A DNA stretch of 64,000 nucleotides, from NCBI GenBank assembly GCA_963771655.1, contig CAVYUG010000004.1, forward strand, positions 372,001-436,000. The letters are read 5' to 3'. The notes under the pieces are model-generated. The model made no database searches, had not been told where the DNA came from, and saw nothing but the letters and a program-made list of their open reading frames with translations. This document shows positions 24,582-33,034 of this stretch, piece by piece; the stretch's first letter is position 1; the number at the start of each line of letters is the position of its first letter. Origin of the DNA: JAWVFM01 sp963771655. GTDB lineage: Bacteria; Actinomycetota; Thermoleophilia; Solirubrobacterales; 70-9. The position numbers were made by a program, and so were the translations under genes.

Positions 24582-25979
24582 CTAGTCGTGGTGGCGGCCG
24601 AGGCGGCGGCTTCTGACGCGGCCGGCAAGCACGAAGTAGGAGCGCAGGTCGCCCCGCCGGGGAATGAGCGCGTCGCGGAGGCGAGCACCCGTCGAGCGGA
24701 AGAACAGGACGGCCGAGAGGATCGAGACCGCGATGAAGGAGGCGCACGACACCACCGCCGCGCCGGTCGAGCCGTGATCCGGGATGACGAGCATGTACGC
24801 GATGAAGGTCAGTGGAAAGGCCACGAATCCCACCGCGAGAGCATGGTTGGCAGCGCCACGCCCCGTGAACGCGGCGACCATCACCCGCGCCACTCCGAGA
24901 AGCGCCACGCCCGGCGCCATGATGAACCCGAGCTCGGGGATTCGACTGAAGCCCGGCCCCCAGACCGTCGGCGCGATCAGCAGCGCGGGGATCAACGCGA
25001 CCACGCCGAGGGCGCACACCAACACCGCGTGGCGGACGGCCGTGATGTGCGGCTCGCTCGTCTCGAGGCGCGGCTCGGCGATCGGTGAGTCGAGCCCGGC
25101 GGTTCGCGGGAGCACAACCGAAGCAAGGGGCTGCGAGACGACCCACACGAGCGCCGTGATCGAAACGGTGATCGCGTAGACGCCGGTGACCGCCGCCCCG
25201 AAGTAGGCGCTGAGCACGAACAGGTCGGGACGGACGTTGATGAACTGGAACAGGTCGTTCACCCAGGCCCGGAGCCCGAATCCCCCGGCCGCCCTCACAC
25301 CCTCGTCCGGACCTCCGGCCGCCTCGGGCCTGGCCGCGAGCCGCAGCGCCCAGGCCGCGGTGAGCGAGCCTCCGATGAGGTAGCCGGCCGCAAATCCGAT
25401 CACCGTTCCCGTCGAGCCGCCGAGAGCGGCCCCGATCGGGCAGGCGACCAGCACGCAGATCGGAGCCGAGAGTGTGACGAGGGCGTACTCCTCGAATCGC
25501 TCCATCGCCAGCGGGACGGCGGGCACGATCCACCAGACGAGGACGAACGGCAGGACCCCCATGAGACAGGCGGCCATGAGCGGGTTGAAGTCGCTCATGG
25601 CGGAGTGGCGAAGGAGCAGGTAGACCCCGAACCCGACCACCGCGCCCACCGCCCCGAGCGCGAGCGACGCCCGAATTGCTCCGTGGATCGCGCCGCGGGG
25701 AGACCAGAGCCGCGCCCCGACCCGGTAGGCGACGCTGGTGCGCAGGCCGATGCCCGCGACGAGCGTCGTGATCAATACGACCTGGGTGGAGAGCGCGACG
25801 AGGCCGGTTCCGTGCGGCCCCTCGATGCGGGCCACGGCGATCGTGTTGAGGCCGAGGGCGACGAACGCGCCGATCAGGCCGGCGGAGGCAAGCAGGGCTC
25901 CGACGCCGAGGGCACGCGGCGCGGCGACCGGGACGGTCTCCTCTCGGCCTTGCGGGGCGGCCGGGCCGGCGGGGCTCAA
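24582..25979 (-). CDS. polysaccharide flippase (MOP/Wzx-like)
   Basis: 465 aa from TTG 25979. About a dozen hydrophobic segments are spread over the chain, for example LLASAGLIGAFVALGLNTIA, VVLITTLVAGIGLRTSVAY and VLVCALGVVALIPALLI. The opening pattern of one helix followed by GLVALSTQVVLITTLVAG and the internal pseudo-repeat (the second half restarts at AWVNDLFQFINVRPDLFVLS) are typical of oligosaccharide flippases. It would move lipid-linked glycan units across the membrane. It lies at the head of a minus-strand group containing methyltransferase and GT-C-like genes, which supports the surface-glycan role. Confidence 0.82.
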   Translation of the reverse strand: MSPAGPAAPQGREETVPVAAPRALGVGALLASAGLIGAFVALGLNTIAVARIEGPHGTGLVALSTQVVLITTLVAGIGLRTSVAYRVGARLWSPRGAIHGAIRASLALGAVGAVVGFGVYLLLRHSAMSDFNPLMAACLMGVLPFVLVWWIVPAVPLAMERFEEYALVTLSAPICVLVACPIGAALGGSTGTVIGFAAGYLIGGSLTAAWALRLAARPEAAGGPDEGVRAAGGFGLRAWVNDLFQFINVRPDLFVLSAYFGAAVTGVYAITVSITALVWVVSQPLASVVLPRTAGLDSPIAEPRLETSEPHITAVRHAVLVCALGVVALIPALLIAPTVWGPGFSRIPELGFIMAPGVALLGVARVMVAAFTGRGAANHALAVGFVAFPLTFIAYMLVIPDHGSTGAAVVSCASFIAVSILSAVLFFRSTGARLRDALIPRRGDLRSYFVLAGRVRSRRLGRHHD

Positions 25980-25992
25980 ACCGCCGTCGGCG

Positions 25993-26379
25993 CTAGTGGC
26001 ACTTCGCGAGCTTGGTGACGTCGCCGTTCGCGTTCTGCAGGCAGCGAATCACCTTCTGCGCGTGCTTCGGCAGGCCCGCGACGCCGGTCTGGCCCTTGAC
26101 GGCCTTCTGGACCTTGACGGTCGCCTGCGAGGCCTGAATCCCCGCCTGGCGGACGGCGCGGTTGGCCTGCCGGAGCGCGCGATTCGTCTGCCTTCGTGCA
26201 GCCCTCTGCTGGGCCTGACCTTGGTGGAACGACTGATTGAAGCTGTGGTTGACATCGCGCGAGACCTTCTCGGTCGTGTGCAGCACGGGCTTCACGATGA
26301 AGAAGTAGACCGCCGCGAGGACGGCGACCGTCCCGACGATGCGCAACAGCGCGCTGACGAAGGTGTCAGCTCCGAGCAT
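25993..26379 (-). CDS. small single-pass membrane protein, 128 aa
   Basis: ATG 26379 is preceded by TAGGCT with an 8-nt gap. One transmembrane helix spans residues ~9-29 (ALLRIVGTVAVLAAVYFFIV). It is followed by a Gln/Arg/Ala-rich helical region with repeated QxNRAxRQA units (RQTNRALRQANRAVRQAG) and a C-terminal segment with two cysteines (VIRCLQNANGD...KLAKCH). The basic heptad-like helix could pack on the membrane or bind anionic polymer. No family recognised. It lies 13 bp before the flippase start, so the two are probably co-transcribed. Confidence 0.65.
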   Translation of the reverse strand: MLGADTFVSALLRIVGTVAVLAAVYFFIVKPVLHTTEKVSRDVNHSFNQSFHQGQAQQRAARRQTNRALRQANRAVRQAGIQASQATVKVQKAVKGQTGVAGLPKHAQKVIRCLQNANGDVTKLAKCH

Positions 26380-26387
26380 CGCGGGAG

Positions 26388-26393
26388 AGCCTA
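26388..26393 (-). promoter_or_regulatory. -10 box of the small membrane protein gene
   Basis: TAGGCT on the minus strand, ending 8 nt before ATG 26379, overlaps the last codon of the upstream methyltransferase gene. A promoter here would drive the small membrane protein and flippase genes. Confidence 0.4.
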
Positions 26394-27278
26394 TCCGCCA
26401 CCACGGCGCGCTCGGAGGGGCCGGGTGAGCCGCCAGCTGAGCGTCGTCTCGTAGCCGCGACGGACCGAGCCGATCCGATCCCTGAGCTCCTCCACCTCGC
26501 GCTGCAGCTGGCGTAGGTTGTGGCGAAGGGCGGCGACCTCGCGTGGATCGTCCTCCGGCCGCTCGAGGTCTTCGGTCGTCAGCTCGACGTCGCGACGGCG
26601 CATGAGGAGCCAGGTGAAGTTGTGGAGCTGCGGCGTCACCTCGAGGATCTCGAAGGCTCGTCCCCAGTGCGCGCGCACCCACCAGTCCGACATCAGGACC
26701 ACGGGTCCACCCTCGTCCCACGGCCGTGTGTGTTGGAGCACGTTCATCCCGACCTTGTCGTCGTCCCAGGGCTCACCGGCCAGGAACTGCGAGTTCCAGC
26801 GCCCGTAGTAGGTGGCGATGAGCAGTCCGCCGGGCCTCAGGAGGCGGTGCAGCTCGAGGAGCCACTGCAGCGAGGTCATCTGAGGCAGGTGAGTGAAGAC
26901 CGAGATCGCCCAGGCCAGGTCGAACGAACCGGGCTCGAGCCCGGCGGGAGGCCCGTGCGCGATTCGCCGAGCCGAGAGCGGCGGGCAGAGGTTCTTTCGC
27001 AGCCAGTCGATGCTCGGCTCATCGACGTCGACCCCCCAGAAGTCGCCCTCCTCGGCCTCCGGGAGGAAGTGCCGCAGCGTCCGCCCGGCACCGCAGCCGA
27101 AGTCGAGCACGCGCTTCCCCGTGAACGACCATTCATCGCCGAGAAGCTCGACGATCGCGGCCTTCGTCTCCGCGCCCATCTGCTCGTAGACGGCGAGCGG
27201 GTCGCTCCACTCGTCCACCGGATAGACGCGGTAGACGAGGTCGGGCGGCGGGAACGGCGCCTCCTGGCCGGTCGTCAT
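26391..27278 (-). CDS. class I SAM methyltransferase with C-terminal coiled coil
   Basis: 295 aa from ATG 27278. Motif I is VLDFGCGAGRTLRHFLPEA near residue 57 and motif II is GVDVDEPSIDWLR. FDLAWAISVFTHLPQ, the typical post-II/III block, and LHRLLRPGGLLIATYYG (motif III) follow. Residues ~240-285 form a short coiled coil (REVAALRHNLRQLQREVEEL) ending ...TLSWRLTRPLRARR. This 'SWRLTxPLR' tail recurs in this window on glycan-modifying enzymes (46.5 kb). Likely methylates a sugar or lipid-linked glycan intermediate; acceptor unknown. Confidence 0.83.
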   Translation of the reverse strand: MTTGQEAPFPPPDLVYRVYPVDEWSDPLAVYEQMGAETKAAIVELLGDEWSFTGKRVLDFGCGAGRTLRHFLPEAEEGDFWGVDVDEPSIDWLRKNLCPPLSARRIAHGPPAGLEPGSFDLAWAISVFTHLPQMTSLQWLLELHRLLRPGGLLIATYYGRWNSQFLAGEPWDDDKVGMNVLQHTRPWDEGGPVVLMSDWWVRAHWGRAFEILEVTPQLHNFTWLLMRRRDVELTTEDLERPEDDPREVAALRHNLRQLQREVEELRDRIGSVRRGYETTLSWRLTRPLRARRGGG

Positions 27279-27288
27279 CCGCGGAAAC

Positions 27289-28959
27289 CTACTTCGGCGC
27301 AGGGCAGACGGTGACCTCGTTCGTCCCGTGGATCTGGCCCCACCACGGCTGCGGCGCGAGGTCGGCTGGGATCGCGAGCTCGACGTACGAGCTCGATGGG
27401 ATCGCACCGAGCCGGATCGCGTAGGCGTCGGCGAAGCGGCGCAGCGTGATCCCGCCGCTGGGATCGGAGCGAAGCACAGCGCCGCCGCGCGGAAGCTCGA
27501 ATCCCGCCGACGCATCGGCGCCGGCGATCCGCGCGCAGGCCCCCGGGTTCGCCGGAGGCGAGGCGGGCTGGAGCCGAAGCCCGAGCGCCTCCGCGAGGAC
27601 GTGGTCCGCCTCCTCGCGGTTGCCCTCTGGGGCGGCGGCGAGCTCCGGAATCGTGTCGGCAAAGGACCCGTTGCGATCGACCGCGGCTAGGTGAGCGCCG
27701 GCCTGCACGCCGCCGGCGGTGAGCGGCCCGGCGAGCGAGCCGACGGTCGGCACGAAGTCGGGCGGCACGACGGCCCGGGCGATCTCGATGGCGGCGAAAT
27801 CGGCTCGCTCGGCGGCACCCGTGGTCCGCAGGTAGTTGCCCGCGTCTCGCATCGTCGCGAGGTTGGCGCCGAGCGAAAGGACAACCGCGCCGAACAGGAT
27901 CGCGACGGCGCGACGGCTCATTCGGAAGCACCCCAGAGCCTCGGCGGCGAGGATCAGCGCCGCGGCCGCGGCCGGGTAGAGGTACCGGGTCGACCCGGGC
28001 GAGCGGAGCGGGGTGAAGGCGAGGGAGATCGAGGCCCAGAATGTGACGAGGACCGCGATCCACGTCCAAATGCGCTCCGGGCGTCGCGAGCGCCAGAGCG
28101 CGAGGAAGACCCCGACCGCGGCGAGGGCCACGAGCGCCGGGCCCCAGCTTGACGCGAGGACGGTGGGCGGTGCGCCCGTGGCCGAGGGGACGAAGCTGTA
28201 GCCGAGGCCCGCGATCCCGGCGGCGGTGGAGGCCGCCGCGTCGGCGATGAACTGCGGCACCGTCAAGACGTTCGCGAGCTTCACCTCGGCGCCCGATCCG
28301 AAGGCCGCGCCGGTCAGCCCGGGCTTCGCCAGGTACCACACCGCGTACAGGGCGATCGGCACGATGAAGACCCAGGCCCTGCGCCGGCGGTCGGCGCGGA
28401 CGAGGATGACGACTGCGGCGCCGACGGCGAAGGCCAGCCCCGCGCCGAAGCTGCCGACCGAGAGGATCAGAAGGATGCAGGCGGCGGGGTCCGCGTAGCG
28501 GCGACCGCTGGTCAGGATCCAGATCGCGGCGAGGCCGAAGAGCAGCGCGAGGGCGGATGGGAGCCCGAGCACCATCATCGTTGCGTCCCAGGCCGAGCCG
28601 AAGAACAGCAGCGGCAGCATCAGCGCGAAGCCCACCGCGTTCCCCACCCTCCGCCGCGCGAGGGCGAAGACGAGGAGGGCGACGCCCGCGACGGTCACGG
28701 CCTGGGTGACGCGGAAGGCCGTGTAGTCCGCTCCGAAGAGCTTGATGATGATCGCCCAGACCAGGCGCGGTACGAAGACCAGGTGCCCGTTGTGCTGGCT
28801 GACGAAGACCTCGAGGTCGAATCCCCCGTTCGCGTTGAAGAAGAACAGGTCGTCGAAGGAGAAGGTCGAGCCTCGCGTGAGCCACAGCGTCAGGGCGATG
28901 GAGACGGTCGCCGCTCCAAGGGCCGCCAGGAGCCAGTTGCGCGTCCTGCGATCAGTCAC
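27289..28959 (-). CDS. GT-C-like polytopic membrane protein, paralog 1
   Basis: 556 aa from GTG 28959. Around 10-11 hydrophobic segments occupy residues ~8-385. The first periplasmic loop holds an acidic pair, STFSFDDLFFFNANGG, the position used by GT-C glycosyltransferases to bind a lipid-phosphate sugar, followed by HNGHLVFVPRLVW. The last ~150 residues form a soluble domain ending in PWWGQIHGTNEVTVC. Two homologous genes follow upstream. No named family is recognisable, but a polyprenyl-phosphate-sugar-dependent transferase is the best inference. It overlaps the methyltransferase gene by 8 nt. Confidence 0.68.
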   Translation of the reverse strand: MTDRRTRNWLLAALGAATVSIALTLWLTRGSTFSFDDLFFFNANGGFDLEVFVSQHNGHLVFVPRLVWAIIIKLFGADYTAFRVTQAVTVAGVALLVFALARRRVGNAVGFALMLPLLFFGSAWDATMMVLGLPSALALLFGLAAIWILTSGRRYADPAACILLILSVGSFGAGLAFAVGAAVVILVRADRRRRAWVFIVPIALYAVWYLAKPGLTGAAFGSGAEVKLANVLTVPQFIADAAASTAAGIAGLGYSFVPSATGAPPTVLASSWGPALVALAAVGVFLALWRSRRPERIWTWIAVLVTFWASISLAFTPLRSPGSTRYLYPAAAAALILAAEALGCFRMSRRAVAILFGAVVLSLGANLATMRDAGNYLRTTGAAERADFAAIEIARAVVPPDFVPTVGSLAGPLTAGGVQAGAHLAAVDRNGSFADTIPELAAAPEGNREEADHVLAEALGLRLQPASPPANPGACARIAGADASAGFELPRGGAVLRSDPSGGITLRRFADAYAIRLGAIPSSSYVELAIPADLAPQPWWGQIHGTNEVTVCPAPK

Positions 28960-29605
28960 GGCCGCGTTCGCCGACGACCAGGAACTGCGCCCCCAGGACC
29001 CGCCACGCGATCGGCGCCCGCAGGTAGAGGGAGGTCAGCCCCGCCGACGCCGGAAGGCGTCCGCGAAACGAGTACGGAAGGAATCGTGGGACGACCTTGA
29101 CCACCTCGAACCCCGCGGCGTAGAGATGCTCGGCGACCGCGACGTGCGTGAGCGCGAGCGTGTGGTCGGCGCAGTCCCAGTACTCCTTGTGGCAGTAGCG
29201 GTAGTTCGGGCCCATCACCGCGATCCGGCCACCCGGGCGCATGGTCTCGCGGAGCCGCTCGAGCACGCTGGCGACCATCTCCTGTGAGGTCAGGTGCTCG
29301 AGGAAGTTGGAGAGGAAGACCCCGTCGAAGTGCGATTCGGGGAGCTCGACCTCGAGGATGCTCCCGACGAGCGTTTGGGTACCGGGTTCGACGGCCCGCT
29401 CCGGGAACGCGACCTGGTCGACGGCCCAGCGCTCCCTTGCGGGGACCGCGTTGATGAACTCGCAACGGCCCGCCGCCGGATCGAGCACGACCTCGGGCCG
29501 GCCGAGCTCGGCGTGGATGAAGCGTGAGATCGGCTGCCACACGGCCTCGCGCGAGGCCTGGTCGACATCGCGAAAGCGGTAGGCGTAGAGGCGCTCGTAG
29601 TTCAC
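28952..29605 (-). CDS. class I SAM methyltransferase
   Basis: 217 aa from GTG 29605, whose GTGA overlaps the preceding gene's stop. Motif I is degenerate (VVLDPAAGRCEFINAV). It is followed by the acidic WAVDQVAF, DGVFLSNFLEHL and LRETMRPGGRIAVMGPNYRY. This is the methyltransferase-11/12 pattern with LEHL as usual. YCHKEYWDCADHTLALTH is a His/Cys-rich insertion. It sits between two GT-C-like paralogs, overlapping both, so it probably modifies the same product. Confidence 0.78.
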   Translation of the reverse strand: MNYERLYAYRFRDVDQASREAVWQPISRFIHAELGRPEVVLDPAAGRCEFINAVPARERWAVDQVAFPERAVEPGTQTLVGSILEVELPESHFDGVFLSNFLEHLTSQEMVASVLERLRETMRPGGRIAVMGPNYRYCHKEYWDCADHTLALTHVAVAEHLYAAGFEVVKVVPRFLPYSFRGRLPASAGLTSLYLRAPIAWRVLGAQFLVVGERGRD

Positions 29606-31290
29606 GGCGCGCAGACGGTAATCGGCTGAGCCGGCGTCAGCTGCCCACGCCAGGGATCCGGAGCCCCGTCGGCGGGGAGACGGATCGCCGCGAAATGCCG
29701 GGAGGGGATGCTTCCCGCCTGCACGGTCGGCGCGTCGGCGAAGCGCCTCAGCACCAGCTCGCCGCCCCGGGGCGCCAGGATCCGTGCGCCCCCGCGGGGA
29801 AGCGCGAAATCGCTCGATCCCACCCGGGCGCACCCTCGAAGGCTCGCCGGCGCCGCAGCCGGCACCACGTGAAGCGAGTAGGCCTGGCCGAGGATCGCGT
29901 CGGCGTCCGCGCGATCGGACTCGGGGGCGCCACGGAGCTCGTCCGGGCTGAACGCGAACGACCCGTTGCGCGCGACTGCCGGGAGGTACCTGAGCGGTTG
30001 CACCGAGGCCGCGAGCCGGGGGTCCGACAGGACGCCGGCGGACGGGATGAAGAGCGGCGGCACGTGATCGCGAGCGATGTCGACAGCGGCGAGGTCCGCG
30101 CGCGTGCTCTCGCTGTAGGAGCGCAGGAAGGTCGAGGCGTCGCGGAGGAACGCGATGTTCCCGGCCAGCGCCACCACGGCGACGGCGAACGCCCCCGCGG
30201 CCAGCCGCGGCGTCACGCGGATCCCCCGGGCCATTTCGGCTCCGAGCAGGATCAGGACGATCGCCCCGGGGTAGAGGTAGCGGCCGTTCCACGGCGGCCG
30301 GCTGAAGCCGGATGCCACCGTGATCGCAAGCCAGAAGACGAGGAGGATCGCCATCAGCGCCAGCGCCATCGTCGAGAGCCGCCGCCGGCGGAACCGCCAT
30401 GCGGCCGCGACCGCGATGACGATCGCAAGCACGACGCCCCAGGAGCCGTCGGGCGGCGCGAGCGCGGGGTTCTGCTGCGCGAAGTTGTAGTTGACGCCGA
30501 GGACCGCGCCCGTGATGTGGCCGATGGACTCCGCGGCGAAGGCCGGGAACGTGGCGATGTCCGCGAGATCGAAGCCGGTCGCGCCGGACAGCGGGCCCGC
30601 CAGGCTCGACTTCGCGATCGTCCAGGCCGCGTAGAGGATCAGCGGGACGCCGAAGACCCACGCTCGCTGCGACCTGTCGGGCCGGGCCAGGACGAGCACG
30701 GCGACCCCAACCGATATCGCCACCCCGAACGAGTAGCTCGAGACGGCGACGACGAGGAGCGCGCACGCAAGCGGGTCGGCGAAGCGCCCGCCCATGTCGA
30801 GCACCAGCAATGCCCCGAGGCCCGCCGCGAGGCAGTAGACGTTGAGGATCCCGACCGGCGACAGCACCACCTCCCAACCGGTGCCGAAGAACAGCACGAC
30901 GAGCGCTGCGGGAAGGGCCAGCGCGCCGCCAACGCGCCTGCGGACGAGCGCGTAGAGCAGGGCGCCGACGATCGCCACCCCGCAGGCGTCGATGACCCGG
31001 AGGAGGGCGTAGTCGGCCCCGAAGAGCTCGAAGACCGCCGAGTAGACGAGGCGCGCCAGCAGGATCAGCTGTCCGTCATGCGGGCTGAGGAGATACCGGA
31101 GGTCGAACCCCTTGCTCTCCGAGAAGATGGTGATCTCGTCGAGGTAGAAGGTGGTGCCACGACCCAGGTAGAGGAGGAGGGCGATCGCGCACGCGCAGGC
31201 TGACGCCAGCGCGACCCAGCCGCCCCTGCCCTCCAGGTAGCCGACCACTCGCCAATCTCGCCGCGCCGAGGCTCGTTGCTCTAGCGGCAT
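29602..31290 (-). CDS. GT-C-like polytopic membrane protein, paralog 2
   Basis: 562 aa. Architecture as in the neighbours: one N-terminal helix, first loop TTFYLDEITIFSESKG with the acidic DE pair, then SPHDGQLILLARLVYSAVFE. About ten more membrane segments precede a ~150-residue soluble C-terminal domain that ends PWRGQLTPAQPITVC. Conserved ILNVYCLAAGLGALLVLDMG is nearly identical to paralog 3. It overlaps paralog 3 by 10 nt and the downstream methyltransferase by 4 nt, so all are one operon. Function inferred as membrane glycosyltransferase; direct evidence is limited to topology and the acidic loop. Confidence 0.68.
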   Translation of the reverse strand: MPLEQRASARRDWRVVGYLEGRGGWVALASACACAIALLLYLGRGTTFYLDEITIFSESKGFDLRYLLSPHDGQLILLARLVYSAVFELFGADYALLRVIDACGVAIVGALLYALVRRRVGGALALPAALVVLFFGTGWEVVLSPVGILNVYCLAAGLGALLVLDMGGRFADPLACALLVVAVSSYSFGVAISVGVAVLVLARPDRSQRAWVFGVPLILYAAWTIAKSSLAGPLSGATGFDLADIATFPAFAAESIGHITGAVLGVNYNFAQQNPALAPPDGSWGVVLAIVIAVAAAWRFRRRRLSTMALALMAILLVFWLAITVASGFSRPPWNGRYLYPGAIVLILLGAEMARGIRVTPRLAAGAFAVAVVALAGNIAFLRDASTFLRSYSESTRADLAAVDIARDHVPPLFIPSAGVLSDPRLAASVQPLRYLPAVARNGSFAFSPDELRGAPESDRADADAILGQAYSLHVVPAAAPASLRGCARVGSSDFALPRGGARILAPRGGELVLRRFADAPTVQAGSIPSRHFAAIRLPADGAPDPWRGQLTPAQPITVCAP

Positions 31291-32936
31291 ATCGTGATCG
31301 GCTCAGAGGGGACTACCTGCCCGCGCCATGGAGGCGGGAAGGCGTCGCGGGAGGTTCGGACGGCGACGAACCCGTTTGCGGGAACGGTGCCCGCGTCAAC
31401 CGTATACGCGGATCCGAAGCGGCGCAGCCGGAGCCCGCCCGCCGACGGCGCCGACAGCAGCGTCGTTCCCGGCGAGAGCGCGAATCCGCCCCGCCTTGTG
31501 ACGTGACAGGTGAGGCTGGGCCCCGGCCTGGGTGTGGCGGCGGCGTGCACGCCGGCGGCCTGGGCGAGCACGGCGTCGGCGCCCTCCCGCACTTCCTCGG
31601 TCTCGGCGGCGATCGCGGCAGGGGTGTCGGCGAACGACCCGATTCGATCGACGGCATCGAGATAGGGGCCGGGGGAGACGGTGCCCGCGACGAGAGGGGA
31701 CCCGAGCACCCCGGTGGAGAGCATCAGCATGGGCGGCGGCGCGGGCCGCGCAAGCTCGATCGCTCCCAGCTCGGCGCGGACCGCTCCCGAGTACCCGCGC
31801 AGATAGTCGCCCGCGCTCTCAAGGAGCATGACGTTGGCGGCGACCGCGAACAGCGAGACCGCGAGGAGGCCCCACATCGCCGCCGCTCCGAGGCGAATGC
31901 CGGCCAGGATCTCGACCGCGATAAGGACCCCCAGGGCGGCGACCGGATACGTGTATTGGCCCGCCCCCGGGAGCCGCCCATACGTGATCCCGGCCGCGAT
32001 GAGGACGTAGAAGCACGCGACGATCGCGATCAGCGGCCAGGCGATTCGGCCGGCGCCGTTTCGGCGGCGCGCGATCGCGAGCGCGATCACCGCCCCGGTG
32101 GCCGCAGCGGGCGCCCATGCGAAGTCGAGCCCGGGCGGGCCGCCGCCGGGCTGACCGAAGCCGTAGTCGAGCCCCAAGAGCCCGGCGGCCGCGGCGCCCG
32201 CTGATTGCACCGCGAAATTCGGCGCCAGGAGGAGGTTCGCGAGGTCAGCGTGCAGGGCCGTCGTCGGGGCCGGCGGCACGAAGCTGGTGCGCGCCGCGTA
32301 CCACGCGCAGTAGAGAGCCAGGGGCAGGGCGGCGATCCACACGCGGCGCCAACCCCCGGTGGCGAGGAGCCATATCCCGATGCCTGCGCACGCCGCGACG
32401 CCGAACGACCAAGAGGCGATCGAGATGGTCAGGAGCGCGCAGGCGAGCGCGTCCGCGAAGCGCCCGCCTCGGTCGAGCGCCAAGAGCGCCCCCAGGACGG
32501 CCGCAAGGCAATAGACGTTGAGGATGCCGTTCGGGCTCACGGTTTCGCCCCAGGCAGACCCGAAGACGAGGAGAACCGCGACCGGCGCGAGGGCGACGAC
32601 GGGACCGACGCGCGGGCGGGCCAGGAGGTAGACGAGCACTCCGACCCCGGCGACACCCAGCGCCGCGACGATGCGGAAGACGGTGTAGTCGGGCCCGAAC
32701 GCCTCGAACAGGCCGGCGTAGATCAAGCGGGCCACGAGCACGAGCTGCCCGTTGTGAGGTGCGAGGAGGGTGTTCGGATCGAGGCCCTTGCTGTTCTGGA
32801 AGAAGAAGAGCTCGTCGACCCAGAACGTCGTGCCGCGATTCATATAGAGGATCAGGGCCGTCGAGACGACGACTAGGGCGCCAAGGGCCATCCCGGGCCC
32901 TCGCAAATTGCGGCGATCCGCCGAAAGCGGCTTCAT
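31281..32936 (-). CDS. GT-C-like polytopic membrane protein, paralog 3
   Basis: 551 aa from ATG 32936 (a longer frame to 32975 lacks better signals). The first loop reads TTFWVDELFFFQNSKG, then PHNGQLVLVARLIYAGLFEA. The mid-protein GILNVYCLAAVLGALLALDR matches paralog 2 closely. The C-terminal soluble domain ends PPWRGQVVPSEPITICR, so all three paralogs share a Pro-Trp-x-Gly-Gln...(Thr)-Val/Ile-Cys finish. It is the first gene of the minus-strand operon, divergent from pafBC. Confidence 0.68.
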   Translation of the reverse strand: MKPLSADRRNLRGPGMALGALVVVSTALILYMNRGTTFWVDELFFFQNSKGLDPNTLLAPHNGQLVLVARLIYAGLFEAFGPDYTVFRIVAALGVAGVGVLVYLLARPRVGPVVALAPVAVLLVFGSAWGETVSPNGILNVYCLAAVLGALLALDRGGRFADALACALLTISIASWSFGVAACAGIGIWLLATGGWRRVWIAALPLALYCAWYAARTSFVPPAPTTALHADLANLLLAPNFAVQSAGAAAAGLLGLDYGFGQPGGGPPGLDFAWAPAAATGAVIALAIARRRNGAGRIAWPLIAIVACFYVLIAAGITYGRLPGAGQYTYPVAALGVLIAVEILAGIRLGAAAMWGLLAVSLFAVAANVMLLESAGDYLRGYSGAVRAELGAIELARPAPPPMLMLSTGVLGSPLVAGTVSPGPYLDAVDRIGSFADTPAAIAAETEEVREGADAVLAQAAGVHAAATPRPGPSLTCHVTRRGGFALSPGTTLLSAPSAGGLRLRRFGSAYTVDAGTVPANGFVAVRTSRDAFPPPWRGQVVPSEPITICR

Positions 32937-33025
32937 GGGCGCGGCTATTCTGCCCACGTGAGCGCGCGGCACCATAAGGGGAGGGTGTGGCGCGGAGCCA
33001 GTGTTCTGAGCCGCGCGCTCACATC

Positions 33026-33031
33026 TAGGGT
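33026..33031 (+). promoter_or_regulatory. -10 box of the pafBC gene
   Basis: TAGGGT ends 3 nt before ATG 33035. A TTCTGA at 33004-33009, 16 bp upstream, is a possible -35. The transcript would start at or inside the first codons, so a leaderless mRNA is likely. Confidence 0.4.
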
Positions 33032-33034
33032 CTG

